From: Leguminivora glycinivorella
Taxonomy: Eukaryota; Arthropoda; Insecta; Lepidoptera; Tortricidae
DNA: 64,000 nt
Direction of reading: 5' to 3'
Assembly: GCF_023078275.1 (NCBI RefSeq)
Contig: NC_062976.1
Coordinates: forward strand, 3,162,001-3,226,000
A program made the translations under genes and the position numbers. Positions 42,405-52,544 of this stretch are shown in pieces; the stretch's first letter is position 1; the number at the start of each line of letters is the position of its first letter. The notes beneath the pieces are model-generated. The model saw only the letters and a program-made list of their open reading frames with translations, was not told where the DNA came from and ran no database searches.

Positions 42405-42745
42405 AAGATTTATTTTTTATAATACGAGCACAGAGGATCGAGTATTACAGAGAGTTACTGTCAAAGAAAAATGTGTAATCATACTAATCATAGTGCATAG
42501 ACTGCCATCTCTTGATACAGGCTTAAAACTTTTGAACCTCAGTTTTGACAATTTGGCCCATATTTTTAGCTTGATATGTTTTAAAATTTTCAAATATAAA
42601 TATTAGCGCCATCTAGCTGAGCGTACCCCAAAGGTGTAATGCCATTTAGGCCACCGTACCTTTTTCTGTATGGTACTGAGATACGTTTTTTTCTTAGACT
42701 TTATCTGTCAGTACGGAGTTATATACGTCTTTGGTACGAGTAATC
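42405..42745 (+). repeat. Dispersed repeat family W, plus copy
   Basis: GAGGATCGAGTATTACAGAG, CATAGACTGCCATCTCTTGA, TGACAATTTGGCCCATATTT and GGCCACCGTACCTTTTTCTG are in the same order as on the minus strand at 31119-31470. Confidence 0.55.
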
Positions 42746-43265
42746 GTTTTAGTGTCTTGTAATTGTAAGAGATATTCGGTATCGATATTCGGCTCAATAC
42801 AAAGGTGTCCCTTTTAGGACTTCTCTTTTAGTAGTAGTTCCATTGGATAGCAAAATATTTTATGTGTGTTCGCTGAATTTCGGTACATGTGTGGCCGAAG
42901 TTCAGCCAAAGAATATTCGGCAAAGTATAAGCCAAACACCGAATAGTTGGCGATTCATGTCATCTCTATTATACAGGGTGTCCCTATTCGGTCCATATAC
43001 AGGGTGTCCCTATCTATTCGCATTCAACTAGGCGGTTCATTTAGTAGGGTGTGGGTCTGTCCTTATTGATGGGGACGTCATACGAGATAAGGAACCGGAA
43101 GAGTATGAATAACGAGCGGGTAGGGTTGTCGACATGTGTTTTTGTAAAAAAAAAAATTTTTTTTTTCGTGTGGGCTTAGTCGAGTTTTTTTTGGCATGAA
43201 ACAAAAGTAGAAGTGTTATTTATTTTTTACATACCTGAGTAAATTTTCGCATAAAACCTTTAAAT

Positions 43266-43549
43266 TTGGGAGACGATCGGTCTGGCGTAGTCGGTAGTGT
43301 AGTGAACCTGCCTGCTAGTTAAGGCGCGGTCCCGGGTTCGAATCCCGGTAAGGGAATTTATGTGCGTGATCAGCACAGATATTTTGTTCCTGAGTCATGG
43401 ATGTTTTTTATGTATATACCTAAGTATTTAATAAATATATTATATTACATCGTTGTCTAAGTACCCACAACACAAGCCTTCTTGAGCTTACTGTGGGAGT
43501 CAGTCAATCTGTGTAAGAATGTCATATTTATTTATTTATTCTATTTATT
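43266..43549 (+). mobile_element. SINE family S1, with target duplication
   Basis: Bracketed by TTTAAAT (43259-43265 and 43550-43556). Head GATCGGTCTGGCGTAGTCGG and GGGTTCGAATCCCGG; a 5 bp tandem duplication (GTAGT, 43297-43306) sits after the A box. The body ends GTGTAAGAATGTCATATTTA. Confidence 0.8.
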
Positions 43550-43594
43550 TTTAAATCTAATAAGTAGAAAGGTAATAATTGGATATTGTACAAA

Positions 43595-44265
43595 TACCGT
43601 CGGTGTCGTAGAAGTCGACTGTGGGATGCGGGTTAAATTGTGGCGTAGGCGAGAGGCTGGTAACCTGTCACTGCAATTTCCCAATTTTCGTTTTTTTTCA
43701 ACCCCTTTTTTGTAGGCTTGTGCCGTTTCGTTCGTTGATCGGAGCGCTCCGATCTCGTTCAATCGCTCCCACGAACTAGTTCGCTCTTTTAGGTCTTTTG
43801 CTCATTTAGTTCAGCAAGACCAGCGACCACTGCGGTCGGAAAGATCAGAGCGAATGGGACCGAATAGTGTCAAAATGATACGAATAGTCCACAGATAGTA
43901 ACATTCCGGGTCGAAAGGTTGTAAGTAACCGAAGTTTAATATGAAAACTTGACGTTTTTTGTAGCTCTGCTAAGTAGCTCTCTATCACTCGCTCTCGGTC
44001 GGCGCAGTCACACACTCGTTCTCGATCCAAACCGCTCGCGCTCGCCGATCCTATACTGAACTAAATGAGCAAAGACCGATTCTCAGAGCACGGAAAGATT
44101 CAGTTCATTTCGGTCATTGATGGGATTTTATTCCTAACAGTTCATAGTTCGTGAACGACACAAGCGCCTACTTATTTGCCAAGAGTACCACTGAAACTTG
44201 AGTTGTTCCATGTGCTCTGCCTACTTCTTTATGGGATATCAGCGTGATTGTATGTATGTATTTAT
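43595..44265 (+). mobile_element. Family S3 repeat interrupted by a foldback insertion
   Basis: The S3 parts are 43595-43712 (GTCGTAGAAGTCGACTGTGG, GGCGTAGGCGAGAGGCTGGT) and about 44170-44265 (TTGCCAAGAGTACCACTGAA, ATGTGCTCTGCCTACTTCTT). The piece between has mirrored ends (TAGGCTTGTGCCGTTTCG, and CGTGAACGACACAAGCGCCTA on the right) and internal mirrored GGTC / GACC blocks such as TTTTGCTCATTTAGTTCAG and CTGAACTAAATGAGCAAAG. Confidence 0.55.
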
Positions 44266-44336
44266 AAATATATCGAGATTGAATTGTTTCACGTGGGTCA
44301 AACACGGTAGCAAATTCACTACTCGCATATTTTATA

Positions 44337-44515
44337 TCCATACTAATATTATAAATGAGAAAGTGTGTGTGTCTGTTTGTTTGTCCGTCCTTCACGGCAA
44401 AACGGAGCGACGAATTGTCGTGAATTTTTAAGTAAAGATAGTTGAAGGGCTGGAGAGTGACATAGGCTACTTTTTGTCTCCTTCTAACGCGAGCGAAGCC
44501 TCGGGAAAAAGCTAG
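44337..44515 (+). mobile_element. Helitron-like element H1
   Basis: TCCATACTAATATTATAAAT start, CGCGAGCGAAGCC near the end and terminal GCTAG followed by T. No target duplication, A before and T after. Confidence 0.75.
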
Positions 44516-44810
44516 TATAAGTATATTAAACTTAACGTAGTATTTCTATACCTAAACTTTCTCAGAAACTAAAATCAAAAGTTGCCAGAGCAGCATTCAA
44601 AAATCCAAACATTTTTATCTGGTTTGTTACAATAGGCAGACATTATCAAAACACAAGTTATACGTAACTTGGCTCGTTAAAACTTGGCTAGAACAGTTTC
44701 CAGACTCCGGCCGGAGACTGGCTTAGTGATCACTCATGTTTATTAAACATATAAATACCTACTATCAAATTATTAGAAAATGTTGTACCTACTCATTGTT
44801 CGTATGCATA

Positions 44811-45113
44811 TCATCATCCTCCTTGCGTTATCCCGGCATTTGCCGCGGCTCATGGGAGCCTGGCGTCCGCTGTGATAACTAATCCCAAGATTTGGCGTAG
44901 GCACTAGTTTTACGAAAGCGACTGCCATCTGACCTTCCAACAAAAGAGTCCGGTTTCCTCACGATGTTTTCCTTTACCGAAAAGCGGCTGGAAAAATATC
45001 AAATGACATTTCGCACATAAATTCCGAAAAATTCATTGGTACGAGCTGGGGTTCGAACTCGCGACCTCCGGATTGAAAGTCGCACGCTCTTACCGCTAGG
45101 CCACCAGCGCTTT
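44811..45113 (-). mobile_element. SINE family S2, full length, minus strand
   Basis: Bracketed by TGCATA (44805-44810 and 45114-45119). The minus strand reads GCGCTGGTGGCCTAGCGGTA, GGTCGCGAGTTCGAACCCC and ends CAAGGAGGATGATGA. A small internal deletion removes part of the GGGTAACTAGGCC block. Confidence 0.82.
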
Positions 45114-45180
45114 TGCATAAATAATCAACTTAATACAATTTTGAGTGATTTGGCGATTTGAAGATTATACAACTTATAAA

Positions 45181-45385
45181 GCACAGGGGAACAATATCAA
45201 CTGGCGGTTGATTTCAAGTAATCGAAATATTTTCCATGTTATACACTATTAAATTAATAATGTCCCCTGAATATGCGAGTCATATGTTACTAGTGGACAC
45301 TACTCAGTAGGTAATGTAAACATTATAAAAAAAAAAACAGGTATTTGAAATTACACACCAGTCGAAATTGACCCCTTGTACTTTA
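45181..45385. mobile_element. Diverged MITE related to M2
   Basis: The ends AAAGCACAGGGGAACAATATCAAC and GAAATTGACCCCTTGTACTTT form a weak inverted repeat, and interior blocks (CATGTTATAC, GGACACTA, AATGTAAACATTATAAAA) echo the M2 interior. Confidence 0.35.
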
Positions 45386-45627
45386 GAGATGACACCTATC
45401 ATCCTACGCAAATTACTTACGTGAACAGCAAACAAAATACAAGTATTACAGTTGAGTGTTAAGTTTTATTAATAAAAGAAAATGGGGATAAAAAAAATCC
45501 GTATAAAGAAGACATATTACGGCGGCTCTTTATCTGAACCCTCATAAATAACTCTTCAATCTTACCTCCAGTCTCCTTAACGTACATTTTATTAGGCATA
45601 GAATATATTTAAAAGCGGAAAATTATT

Positions 45628-45702
45628 GCCTGGGGTGAGGCTTGAACTCACGGTAGCTGGATACTCCAGCGCCCTGCCAACTGAGCTACCAAAACTTCAA
45701 CC
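45628..45702 (-). tRNA. tRNA-like sequence, minus strand
   Basis: The minus strand reads GGTAGCTCAGTTGGCAGGGC (D-arm), GCTGGAGTATCCAGC, then GTGAGTTCAAGCCTCAC (T-arm, 5 bp stem) and CCCAGGCA. The anticodon loop would be only 5 nt long, which a working tRNA does not tolerate. Best read as a tRNA pseudogene or a SINE head. Confidence 0.4.
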
Positions 45703-45841
45703 AAGCTAGCGAAATGCACTTATTTGGTTCTGGGAAGTTATTTCGACATAGCTTGGCTTTGTTGTATGTTTGTATGTCTTTGATATTGCTAACACGTACT
45801 AACAACACTTAATAACAAATGACCAAAACAATAATTTTCGA

Positions 45842-46020
45842 AATTACCATCATTTTAATGGACAACCTTTTACCTAAAATTTTAAGAAAGATTTTCACAC
45901 TTTTCAAAATTTTGTGAAAATCTCGAAAATTTACTAAACTTTTACTATTTTCTGGACCAGTATAAGGTGCCCTCTTGGTGGTTAAAAGGTTGTCCATTAA
46001 TTACCGGGCATCCGGTATAT
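45842..46020. mobile_element. MITE, family M4, left end worn
   Basis: The right end TGTCCATTAATTACCGGGCA with CCGGTATAT matches 47339-47615. The interior has mirrored GATTTTCACACTTTTC / TTTTGTGAAAATCTCGA and GACCAGTATAAGGTGCCCTC. Confidence 0.6.
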
Positions 46021-46054
46021 TCGCTTTTCTTCGGAAATATCCATACTATCCATT

Positions 46055-46218
46055 GTGGATATATCCATTATGGCATAGGCGAGAGGCTGGCAACCTGTCA
46101 CTGCAACGTCACAGTTTATCAACCCCTTATGCCAAGGTAGCACTGAAGCTTTAGTAGTTTCATGTGTTCTGCCTACCACTTTATGGGATACAGGTGTGAT
46201 TGTATGTATGTATGTATA
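46055..46218 (+). mobile_element. Family S3 repeat, 5-prime truncated
   Basis: Contains TGGCATAGGCGAGAGGCTGG, CAACCTGTCACTGCAACGTC and TTATGGGATACAGGTGTGAT, and a (TATG)n tail at 46200-46216 that leads straight into a Helitron at 46219. Confidence 0.65.
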
Positions 46219-46377
46219 TCCATACTAATATTATAAATGGGAATGTGTGTGTGTCTGTTTGTTTGACGTGTCGTTTGAATTGTCGTGATGTTTTAAGTGG
46301 AGATGGTTGAAGGGATGGAGTGACATAGGCTACTTTTGTCTCTTTTTAACGCGAGAGAAGCCGCGGGCAAAAGCTAG
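46219..46377 (+). mobile_element. Helitron-like element H1, near the transmembrane exon
   Basis: TCCATACTAATATTATAAAT start and CCGCGGGCAAAAGCTAG end, A before and T after. Part of the CACGGCAAAACGGAGCG segment is deleted. Its end lies 51 bp upstream of the exon at 46429, within the zone where a branch point would be expected. Confidence 0.72.
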
Positions 46378-46428
46378 TAAATAGATAAAGTAAGATGTGT
46401 GAACCCTAACTAGTGTGTGTTGTTGCAG

Positions 46429-46513
46429 ACATCGTGATCCCGTCCCTGCTGATACTGGCGCTGTTCATCGGGAACGCGTTCATCGTCCTCATCATATACA
46501 AGTACAGGAAACG
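46429..46513 (+). CDS. Internal exon of a host gene (transmembrane segment)
   Basis: An 85 nt exon with acceptor TGTTGTTGCAG and donor GTCAGT. Using the phase left by the exon at 25616, the split codon is G plus AC (Asp), then IVIPSLLILALFIGNAFIVL followed by IIYKYRKR: about 22 hydrophobic residues and a basic anchor. This is a type I single-pass membrane helix, and the cytoplasmic side would begin at YKYRKR. The GC-rich third positions (CTG, ATC, GTC, GCG) contrast with the AT-rich flanks, as expected of host coding sequence. The exon ends two bases into a codon (CG). A further exon must lie beyond the window end or be unrecognised here. The protein family is unknown to me. Confidence 0.8.
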
Positions 46514-46622
46514 GTCAGTATACATAATATATTATATATTCTTTTACTCTTTTTTTTTTTATAGGCACATATTTAATATTGGTATTTTATTTTATTTTTT
46601 CTATTACACTTTGCGTCACCGT

Positions 46623-46810
46623 TACTTCTAAGGAATGGAACATGCTCCCTTCATCTGTATTCCCGGCCGAATACAATCTGGGTGTATTCAAGTCAAAAGT
46701 GAATAGGCTATTTACTACTGAACCAGTGAGCTACAACTTCGGCGTTGTCGTGACTTTCCATCATTTGCGACTAAGGTCAATACTGGCCAGTTAATTATTA
46801 AAAAAAAACC
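46623..46810 (+). mobile_element. LINE 3-prime end fragment after the transmembrane exon
   Basis: Frame-read it gives SKEWNMLPSSVFPAEYNLGV and FKSKVNRLF, then a stop at about 46794 and an A run. It is a LINE RT C-terminus homologous to 20299-20490 and begins about 110 bp after the donor. The overlapping ORF at 46413 reads through the exon into intron and is not a real product. Confidence 0.62.
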
Positions 46811-47338
46811 GTTCTAAAACAAGAACATCCTGTAACACTTAGGGATCAAGTCTGTAACACTTAGGGATCAAGTATGAGAAACATACATTTGCATATTATC
46901 GTTTAAAACTAACACAAAATATAATTACCAAAACTGCTGGGCAGGTATTGATTTTGTTGCATGGGTATGTACAACTTTGCTTAAACGACATGCAATTCTT
47001 CGTTTAATACTTTTTCTGAAGCAACAAGACGCTAAGAAATGGCGGGCGAAGTTGTGTCTGACATCCTTTCATGGCTTGGTTAACCAATTGGCAGTATTTT
47101 CTTGAGATTTACGGATTTGATTAATACTTATATAGCTGCCATACAAGGCAAAAGCATGTCGTAAGCGACTTTCTTGTGGAATCCCCCATAAACGGATTAT
47201 TGAAAGGCCAAGAATGTTATGAAAGTGAAATATGAGCCCTCCTGTAAACCGGTGTGACTATATGTATGTATGTATGTACGTTTACTGATTTACGCGTAAT
47301 TGTAAATCACATTGTGCTACAAATATGATTACTATATA

Positions 47339-47615
47339 CCGGGTGCCCGTTAATTAATGGACAAATATGATTACTATATCCCGGGTGCCCGTTAATTAAT
47401 GGACAACCCTTTCACCACCAAGAGGGCACCTTATACTGGTCCAGAAAATCGACATTAATGTTTAGTAAAAGTCGCCTGGTTTTCGAGATTTTCACATTTT
47501 TAAAAATTTTAGGTAGTATTAAAATTTTAAAAAGTGTGAAAATCTCGAAAACCATCAGGCGACTTTTACTAAAGTCGACTTTCTGGTCCATTAATTACCG
47601 GGCACCCGGTATATG
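47339..47615. mobile_element. MITE, family M4, with partial end duplication
   Basis: The ends ACCGGGTGCCCGTTAATTAA and TTAATTACCGGGCACCCGGT are inverted. Interior mirrored arms: TTTTAGTAAAAGTCGCCTGG-type and CAGGCGACTTTTACTAAAG, with GATTTTCACA / TGTGAAAATC. A 42 bp tandem duplication (47321-47362 and 47363-47404) repeats the left end plus 18 bp of flank. Confidence 0.7.
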
Positions 47616-48074
47616 TAAGTATATTACAACCACAATGTGAACAATGATATTTGAAGGTAAATATTATTTATAGTACATCATAAAGTGGTGCATCATATAG
47701 TTAAGTATATTACTTATAAAAAATACACTTCTACCAATATCATCCTAGGATTTCACGAGTCTTATGCACATACTCTAATTTAAAACATATTATTACTTTA
47801 TATACTTATATCAAAAAAGTTAGAAGCTTTCCATCGCGTCATTTCCTCTGACGCCATGATATAATATAACATGAAAGGGGTTTGATGGGATCGAAACGAA
47901 AGAGGGAAATTACATTCACAAGAGCAGGGCTCAAATAAGATAAGAATATCAATGAGATAACTAAGCATTCTGTGGAAAGATCACGTAGTGTGGGCCTAGC
48001 CGAAAATTAAAATTGTACATCGAAAAACGTCGAACGAAAATCGTCCACAATTACCATTTGATGTAACTGGACGG

Positions 48075-48300
48075 GGCTTATTGCCAGACAGTGATAGCAG
48101 GTGGACCAAAATGTTGACCGAATGGTGGCCGCTATCGGATGTAAGAAGCGCCTGGCATCCGTTGGCTCGTTGGGTGGACGACATTCAAAAACGAGATTGG
48201 ATGAGATTAGCCCAGGACCGGGATAAGTGGTGTACACGAAGGGAGGCCTATGCTCAGCAGTGGGCGATTAATGGCTGAAATTATGATAACGATGATGTAA
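48075..48300 (+). mobile_element. LINE 3-prime end fragment, RTE-like
   Basis: Frame-read it gives SRWTKMLTEWWPLSDVRSAW, then ARWVDDIQKRDWMRLAQDRD and QWAING before a stop at 48278. W.DDI...W...AQDR..W is the usual C-terminal signature of RTE-type insect LINEs. A GAT-rich tail (ATGATAACGATGATG) follows. Confidence 0.65.
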
Positions 48301-48458
48301 CTTTAGCATATATTTAACTTATTATAAATAGCTGATATTAAGTAATAACTCATAGGAACCTAAACCACGTATACCATACGAGTATAAATATATTTTCTTT
48401 GAGCTATAGGTAACTATTCCATGTGGCAATGTTACCTCAGAATTTAATGTTATTGATG

Positions 48459-48764
48459 TGTGAAGCGCTGGTAGCCTAGCGGTAAGTACCTGCGACTTTC
48501 GTTCCGAAGGTCGCGGGTTCGAACCCCGGCTCGCACCAATGAGTTTTTCGGAGTTTATGTGCGAAATGTCATTTGATATTTGCCAATCGCTTTTCGGTGA
48601 AGGAAAACATCGTAAGGAGACCGGACTAATTCCAATAAGGCCTAGTTTACCCTTCGCTTTCGTAAAAACTAGTGCCTACGCCAAATCTTGGGATTAGTTG
48701 TCAAAGCGGACCCCAGGCTTCCATGAGCCGTGGCGAATGCCGGGATAACGCAAGGAGGATGATG
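48459..48764 (+). mobile_element. SINE family S2, full length
   Basis: Bracketed by ATGTTATTGATG / ATGTTAATGATG (48447-48458 and 48765-48776, one mismatch). Head GCGCTGGTAGCCTAGCGGTA and B box GGTTCGAACCC. The GGGTTGGAAGGTCAGATGG stretch is deleted around 48652. Confidence 0.85.
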
Positions 48765-48806
48765 ATGTTAATGATGCCACGAAAAGTCATGTGAGATTTA
48801 TTTCCA

Positions 48807-49006
48807 TAAGGTACAGCGGGGCAAATCTCGACTGGGGAGCAATTGTAACTAATCTATTTTTTCCCTTATTACACTATGATGTTGAGTTCTACATGTATCG
48901 ACTAAACACGCCTACCATACATATATAACCGGTGGATACTCTATTTAATAATGCAAACATTATAAAACATGGAAAAAATGGACCAGTTACATTTGTCCCC
49001 CAGTCG
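48807..49006. mobile_element. MITE, family M2, right end truncated
   Basis: TAAGGTACAGCGGGGCAAAT start and the same interior as 36926. The right end stops at TTTGTCCCCCAGTCG and then passes into unrelated GTGTAGTTATGATG. Confidence 0.7.
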
Positions 49007-49365
49007 TGTAGTTATGATGTTATATAGGTGGCGCTAAAAAATTGTGCCACGATTCTTAGTATGAGGATTGTAAATGCTATATAAAGCATCCTTGCTTGAT
49101 ATTACTCTTATCTTTTAATCGTGTCAAAACTACATACAGTTTGTAGTTAGTAAGTTTACGCGCGGCTGACAATATAGCAGTGTATCATGATATACGGCAA
49201 CGCATAGGCTCCTTTATGAGCTTACGCCAGATAAGACTGGAGCCCGACCGACGAGTTGTGATTTATGCCCGCCGGCTATCTCTTGTATCCTTATCCGTTG
49301 GTGTAAAGTTACTACCTTCATAGTATCAAAGAGGATCGAGTTTTATAGAGAGTTACCATAACGAA

Positions 49366-49534
49366 CGCGCTTACACTCCACCACACATAGATGGCGCCAC
49401 AAAAAATGCCTTGTTGCCACCGATTATTTGTAGATTGGCATTAAGTGTCAATTCCGAGCCGTAAATCTATGTCAAAAGTGACACTTAACAGCTTTTTTGT
49501 GGCGCCATCTATGTGTGGTGGAGTGTAAGCGCGG
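49366..49534. mobile_element. MITE, family M5
   Basis: CGCGCTTACACTCCACCACA and ATAGATGGCGCCACAAAAAA on the left mirror TTTTTTGTGGCGCCATCTAT and TGTGGTGGAGTGTAAGCGCG on the right: about 40 bp arms with almost no mismatch. The inside holds TTAAGTGTCA / TGACACTTAA. Confidence 0.8.
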
Positions 49535-49680
49535 TCTTAGGCGGTCGCATTTTAATGTACTTATGGGATGGTATGATCTTGTTATATTTAATTTATGGAG
49601 TTACTGACAAAGTAAAATGTGTAATCACAATGCATAGATTGCCATCTCTCGACACAGGCTTAACATTTTTGAACCTCAAT

Positions 49681-49894
49681 ACATAGTAATATTATAAATG
49701 GGAAAGTGTGTGTATGTTTGTTTGTCCGTCTTTAACGGCATAACGGAGTGACGAATTGACGTGATACTCATAGAATACTTTTGTCGCTTTCTAACCCCCC
49801 ACTTCCCTAAAATGGAGGGTGGCAGTTTATGTGGAGCATTCCGCAATTTTCGACTTCAACGCGAGCGAAGCCGCGGACAAAAGCCTAAAGCTAG
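49681..49894 (+). mobile_element. Helitron-like element H1, longer form
   Basis: Internal part ATGGAGGGTGGCAGTTTATG and ACTTCAACGCGAGCGAAGCC precede a terminal CTAG at 49891-49894. The 5-prime end is worn (ACATAGTAATATTATAAATG). It directly follows a family W fragment (49585-49680). Confidence 0.65.
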
Positions 49895-49899
49895 TATGT

Positions 49900-50730
49900 A
49901 ATAAAGTAAGTACACTCAGTTCAGGCTTACTTGTCCAATCATGTAAACAAATACTGCTGGAAAACATTATCTCAATTTTCTCTGGAATTACACATTAACC
50001 ATCACTTAAAATGTTATTATACACTTAAATAAACTCACAAAGTATTGATATCAATCAAAAAACCACTGAATAATATCATTTCTAGAACGATTTTCATCAA
50101 TAATTGTAATTACGAACGGATGACATAAAAAACTCCTGACTTTACGAAGTCTAGATTGTCTATGAGTCGCAATGTTGGGATGATAACTTATTATCGTTAG
50201 GAACGGTCAATATTAACGTTAGAGTTTGTATAGCTTGGAAAAAATGCGTTGATATTAACTACAATAACTTATCAGATTTTTAACCGACTTCTTTACGTAG
50301 AAGCAGGAGGTTCTATATTCAGTTTCGTATTTATGGTTTATTTACTTATGTTCACCCATGACTCCGAGAGCCATGATCCGATTTTAATCATGGTTCTGAA
50401 GAAAGCGAAAGTGAGACAAGCCTTTTTCACAGGACTATTGCAAATGTGACGAAAAAGAATTAAATTTTGGTTTTACATAGATATTGTGTGACGTAAAATT
50501 GAAAATCCTCTGATGACGTCATCAGCGAAATTATCGTTTATACATCATTTTATCGGCACTTCCAATCCCTAGTAATTGTGTTTGACCGTATTTGACGTTT
50601 CGTTTGTTTACTATATTGGAAAAGTAAGGCTGAACTGACTTTATAAGTAAATTGCACTATGTTCGCGTTGCGATTATGAACATACACATATTTGTTATCG
50701 TTTAATGCGACTTTGTTTCCCCATTTTATT
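49900..50730. other. Unassigned intronic DNA
   Basis: AT-rich with short frames only. No terminal repeat or splice-flanked exon recognised. Confidence 0.4.
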
Positions 50731-50736
50731 GTGTTA

Positions 50737-50983
50737 CTAACTTTTTCCCGCGGCTTCGCTCGCGTTAAATTACAAAATTGCGGATTGCTCCATACAAACT
50801 TCCACTCGCCTTTTTATTTAGGGAAGTGGGGGTTAGAAAGAGACAAAAAGTATCCTATGTCACTCTCCATCCCTTCAACTATCTCCACTTAAAAAATCAC
50901 GTCAATTCGTCGCTCTGTTTTGCCGTGAAAGACGGACAAACAAACAGACACACAAACTTTCCCGTTTATAATATTAGTATGAA
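50737..50983 (-). mobile_element. Helitron-like element H1, minus strand, longer form
   Basis: The complement of the 3-prime end, CCCGCGGCTTCGCTCGCGTT, is at the left; the CTAG is changed to CTAA. AATATTAGTATG near the right marks the 5-prime end. It contains the CATACAAACTTCCACTCGCC insert seen in other long forms. Confidence 0.65.
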
Positions 50984-51078
50984 TTGCACTATGTTCACGC
51001 TACGTTTATGAAGATTCACATATCATAGGTATCTTATTTTATGTAATAAAATAAGATTTTATATTTATTTATTTATTA

Positions 51079-51259
51079 CTAGCTTTTGCCCGCGGCTTCG
51101 TTCGCGTTAGAAAGAGACAAAAAGTAACCTATGTCACTCTCCATCCCTCCAACTATCTCCACTTAAAAAATCACATTAATTCATCCCTCCGTTCTGCCGT
51201 GAAAGACGGACAAACAAACAGACACACACACACTTTCCCATTTATAATATTAGTATGGA
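51079..51259 (-). mobile_element. Helitron-like element H1, minus strand
   Basis: CTAGCTTTTGCCCGCGGCTT at the left and CCCATTTATAATATTAGTAT with GGA at the right. Only 95 bp separate it from the copy at 50737, in the same orientation. Confidence 0.75.
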
Positions 51260-51943
51260 TTGTTAGGAGAACCAACAGCTATTAGATAATACAGCAAGGT
51301 TATATTACAACCCTATCCCTATTTAATAATAGGTACTATACATTACCCTCATCCCGCTTTTACAAATTCTAATACCCATAAAAGGATGATATTATGCACT
51401 TCGTTATCCGGGGAATGTACCGCGATATAAGTAACACCCCGGGGCGTACATGGTTCGTAAATTATTTGGTGAATTTTCGCTTTAATATTATATTTGATAA
51501 TGCAGTCTTTATCAAATATTCACGACGGGGTGCGTGGAGGTAAATAGAATGGGTAATAATATATTGTTTCCTGTGTACATACCTACGTAGGCAAGTGCAC
51601 AAACGCTCTCGCGTATTGGAGCCATTTTTTTCAAAGTTGTCCACCCAACTTTTTTTTTATTTGGACACTTTTATGTGGTTTCCACTCACAATCGCGAGTT
51701 CTTTCCATTCTAATAGGAGAAAAAAAGTGTCTCTAGGTTTTTTCCCATTCCGTTACCATTTTTTAAAACATTTTGTATGGTGGTAACGGGATAGAAGGTT
51801 CGAAAAATGTATGGAAATCTTGGGACATTTTTTTTCTCCTATCAGGATCGAAAGACCTCGCGATTCTGAGTATGAATCACGTAAAAAATATCCATGTTAA
51901 AATAAAGTGGGGTATACCCATGTTACAAAAAACTTTTTAAAAA

Positions 51944-52540
51944 ACCGGCCAAGAGCGTGTCGGGCCACGCTCAGTGTAGGGTTCCGTAGTTTTCCGTATT
52001 TTTCTCAAAAACTACAGAACCTATCAAGTTCAAAACAATTTTCCTAGTAAGTCCTTATAAAGTTCTACTTTTGTGATTATTTTCATATTTTTTAAACATA
52101 TGGTTCAAAAGTTAGAGGGGGGGGGACACACTTTTTTTTCCTTTAGGAGCGATTATTTCCGAAAATATTAATATTACCAAAAAACGATCTTAGTAAATCC
52201 TTATTCATTTTTCAATACCTATCCAACAATATATCACACGTTGGGGTTAGAATGAAAAAAAATATCAGCCCCCACTTTACATGTAGGGGGGGTACCCTAA
52301 TAAAACATTTTTTTCCATTTTTTATTTTTGCACTTTGTTGGCGTGATTGATATACATATTGGTACCAAATTTCAGCTTTCTAGTGCTAACGGTTACTGAG
52401 ATTATCCGCGGACGGACGGACGGACGGACGGACGGACGGACGGACGGACGGACGGACGGACGGACGGACGGACGGACGGACGGACAGACAGACATGGCGA
52501 AACTATAAGGGTTCCTAGTTGACTACGGAACCCTAAAAAT
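51944..52540 (+). mobile_element. Family G repeat with an expanded (GGAC)n tract
   Basis: The same ends as the other copies. The tract at 52411-52484 is about 18 GGAC units, against about 4-5 at 54232-54253. Otherwise the two copies are nearly the same, so the microsatellite is the main variable part. Confidence 0.75.
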
Positions 52541-52544
52541 GGCC

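Larger units (their letters stand above)
41539..42970. mobile_element. Old DNA element filled with later insertions
   Basis: The left edge TAGAGATGCAACGAATA and the right edge ATTCATGTCATCTCTATTA are imperfect inverted repeats, with ATATTCGGC-type motifs inside both ends (41601, 42783, 42911). Between them lie an S2 SINE (41649-41971), an M1 MITE within another S2 fragment (42183-42395) and a family W repeat (42405-42745). Confidence 0.35.
25691..46428 (+). other. 20.7 kb intron between the two host exons
   Basis: Starts GTGAGT and ends TGTTGTTGCAG. It holds only mobile elements and unassigned AT-rich DNA on my reading, with no further exon that has both splice signals and an open frame. Large introns filled with transposons are common in insect neural and adhesion genes. 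Confidence 0.65.

Noticed and set aside
46413..46631. 72-codon ORF from the exon into the intron as an alternative protein end
   Set aside because: The donor GTCAGT is in place and the downstream codons are AT-rich intron; without RNA evidence the spliced form is simpler.
52411..52484. Regular GGAC array as CRISPR-like or regulatory repeat
   Set aside because: A 4 bp microsatellite in a eukaryotic transposon; no spacers.
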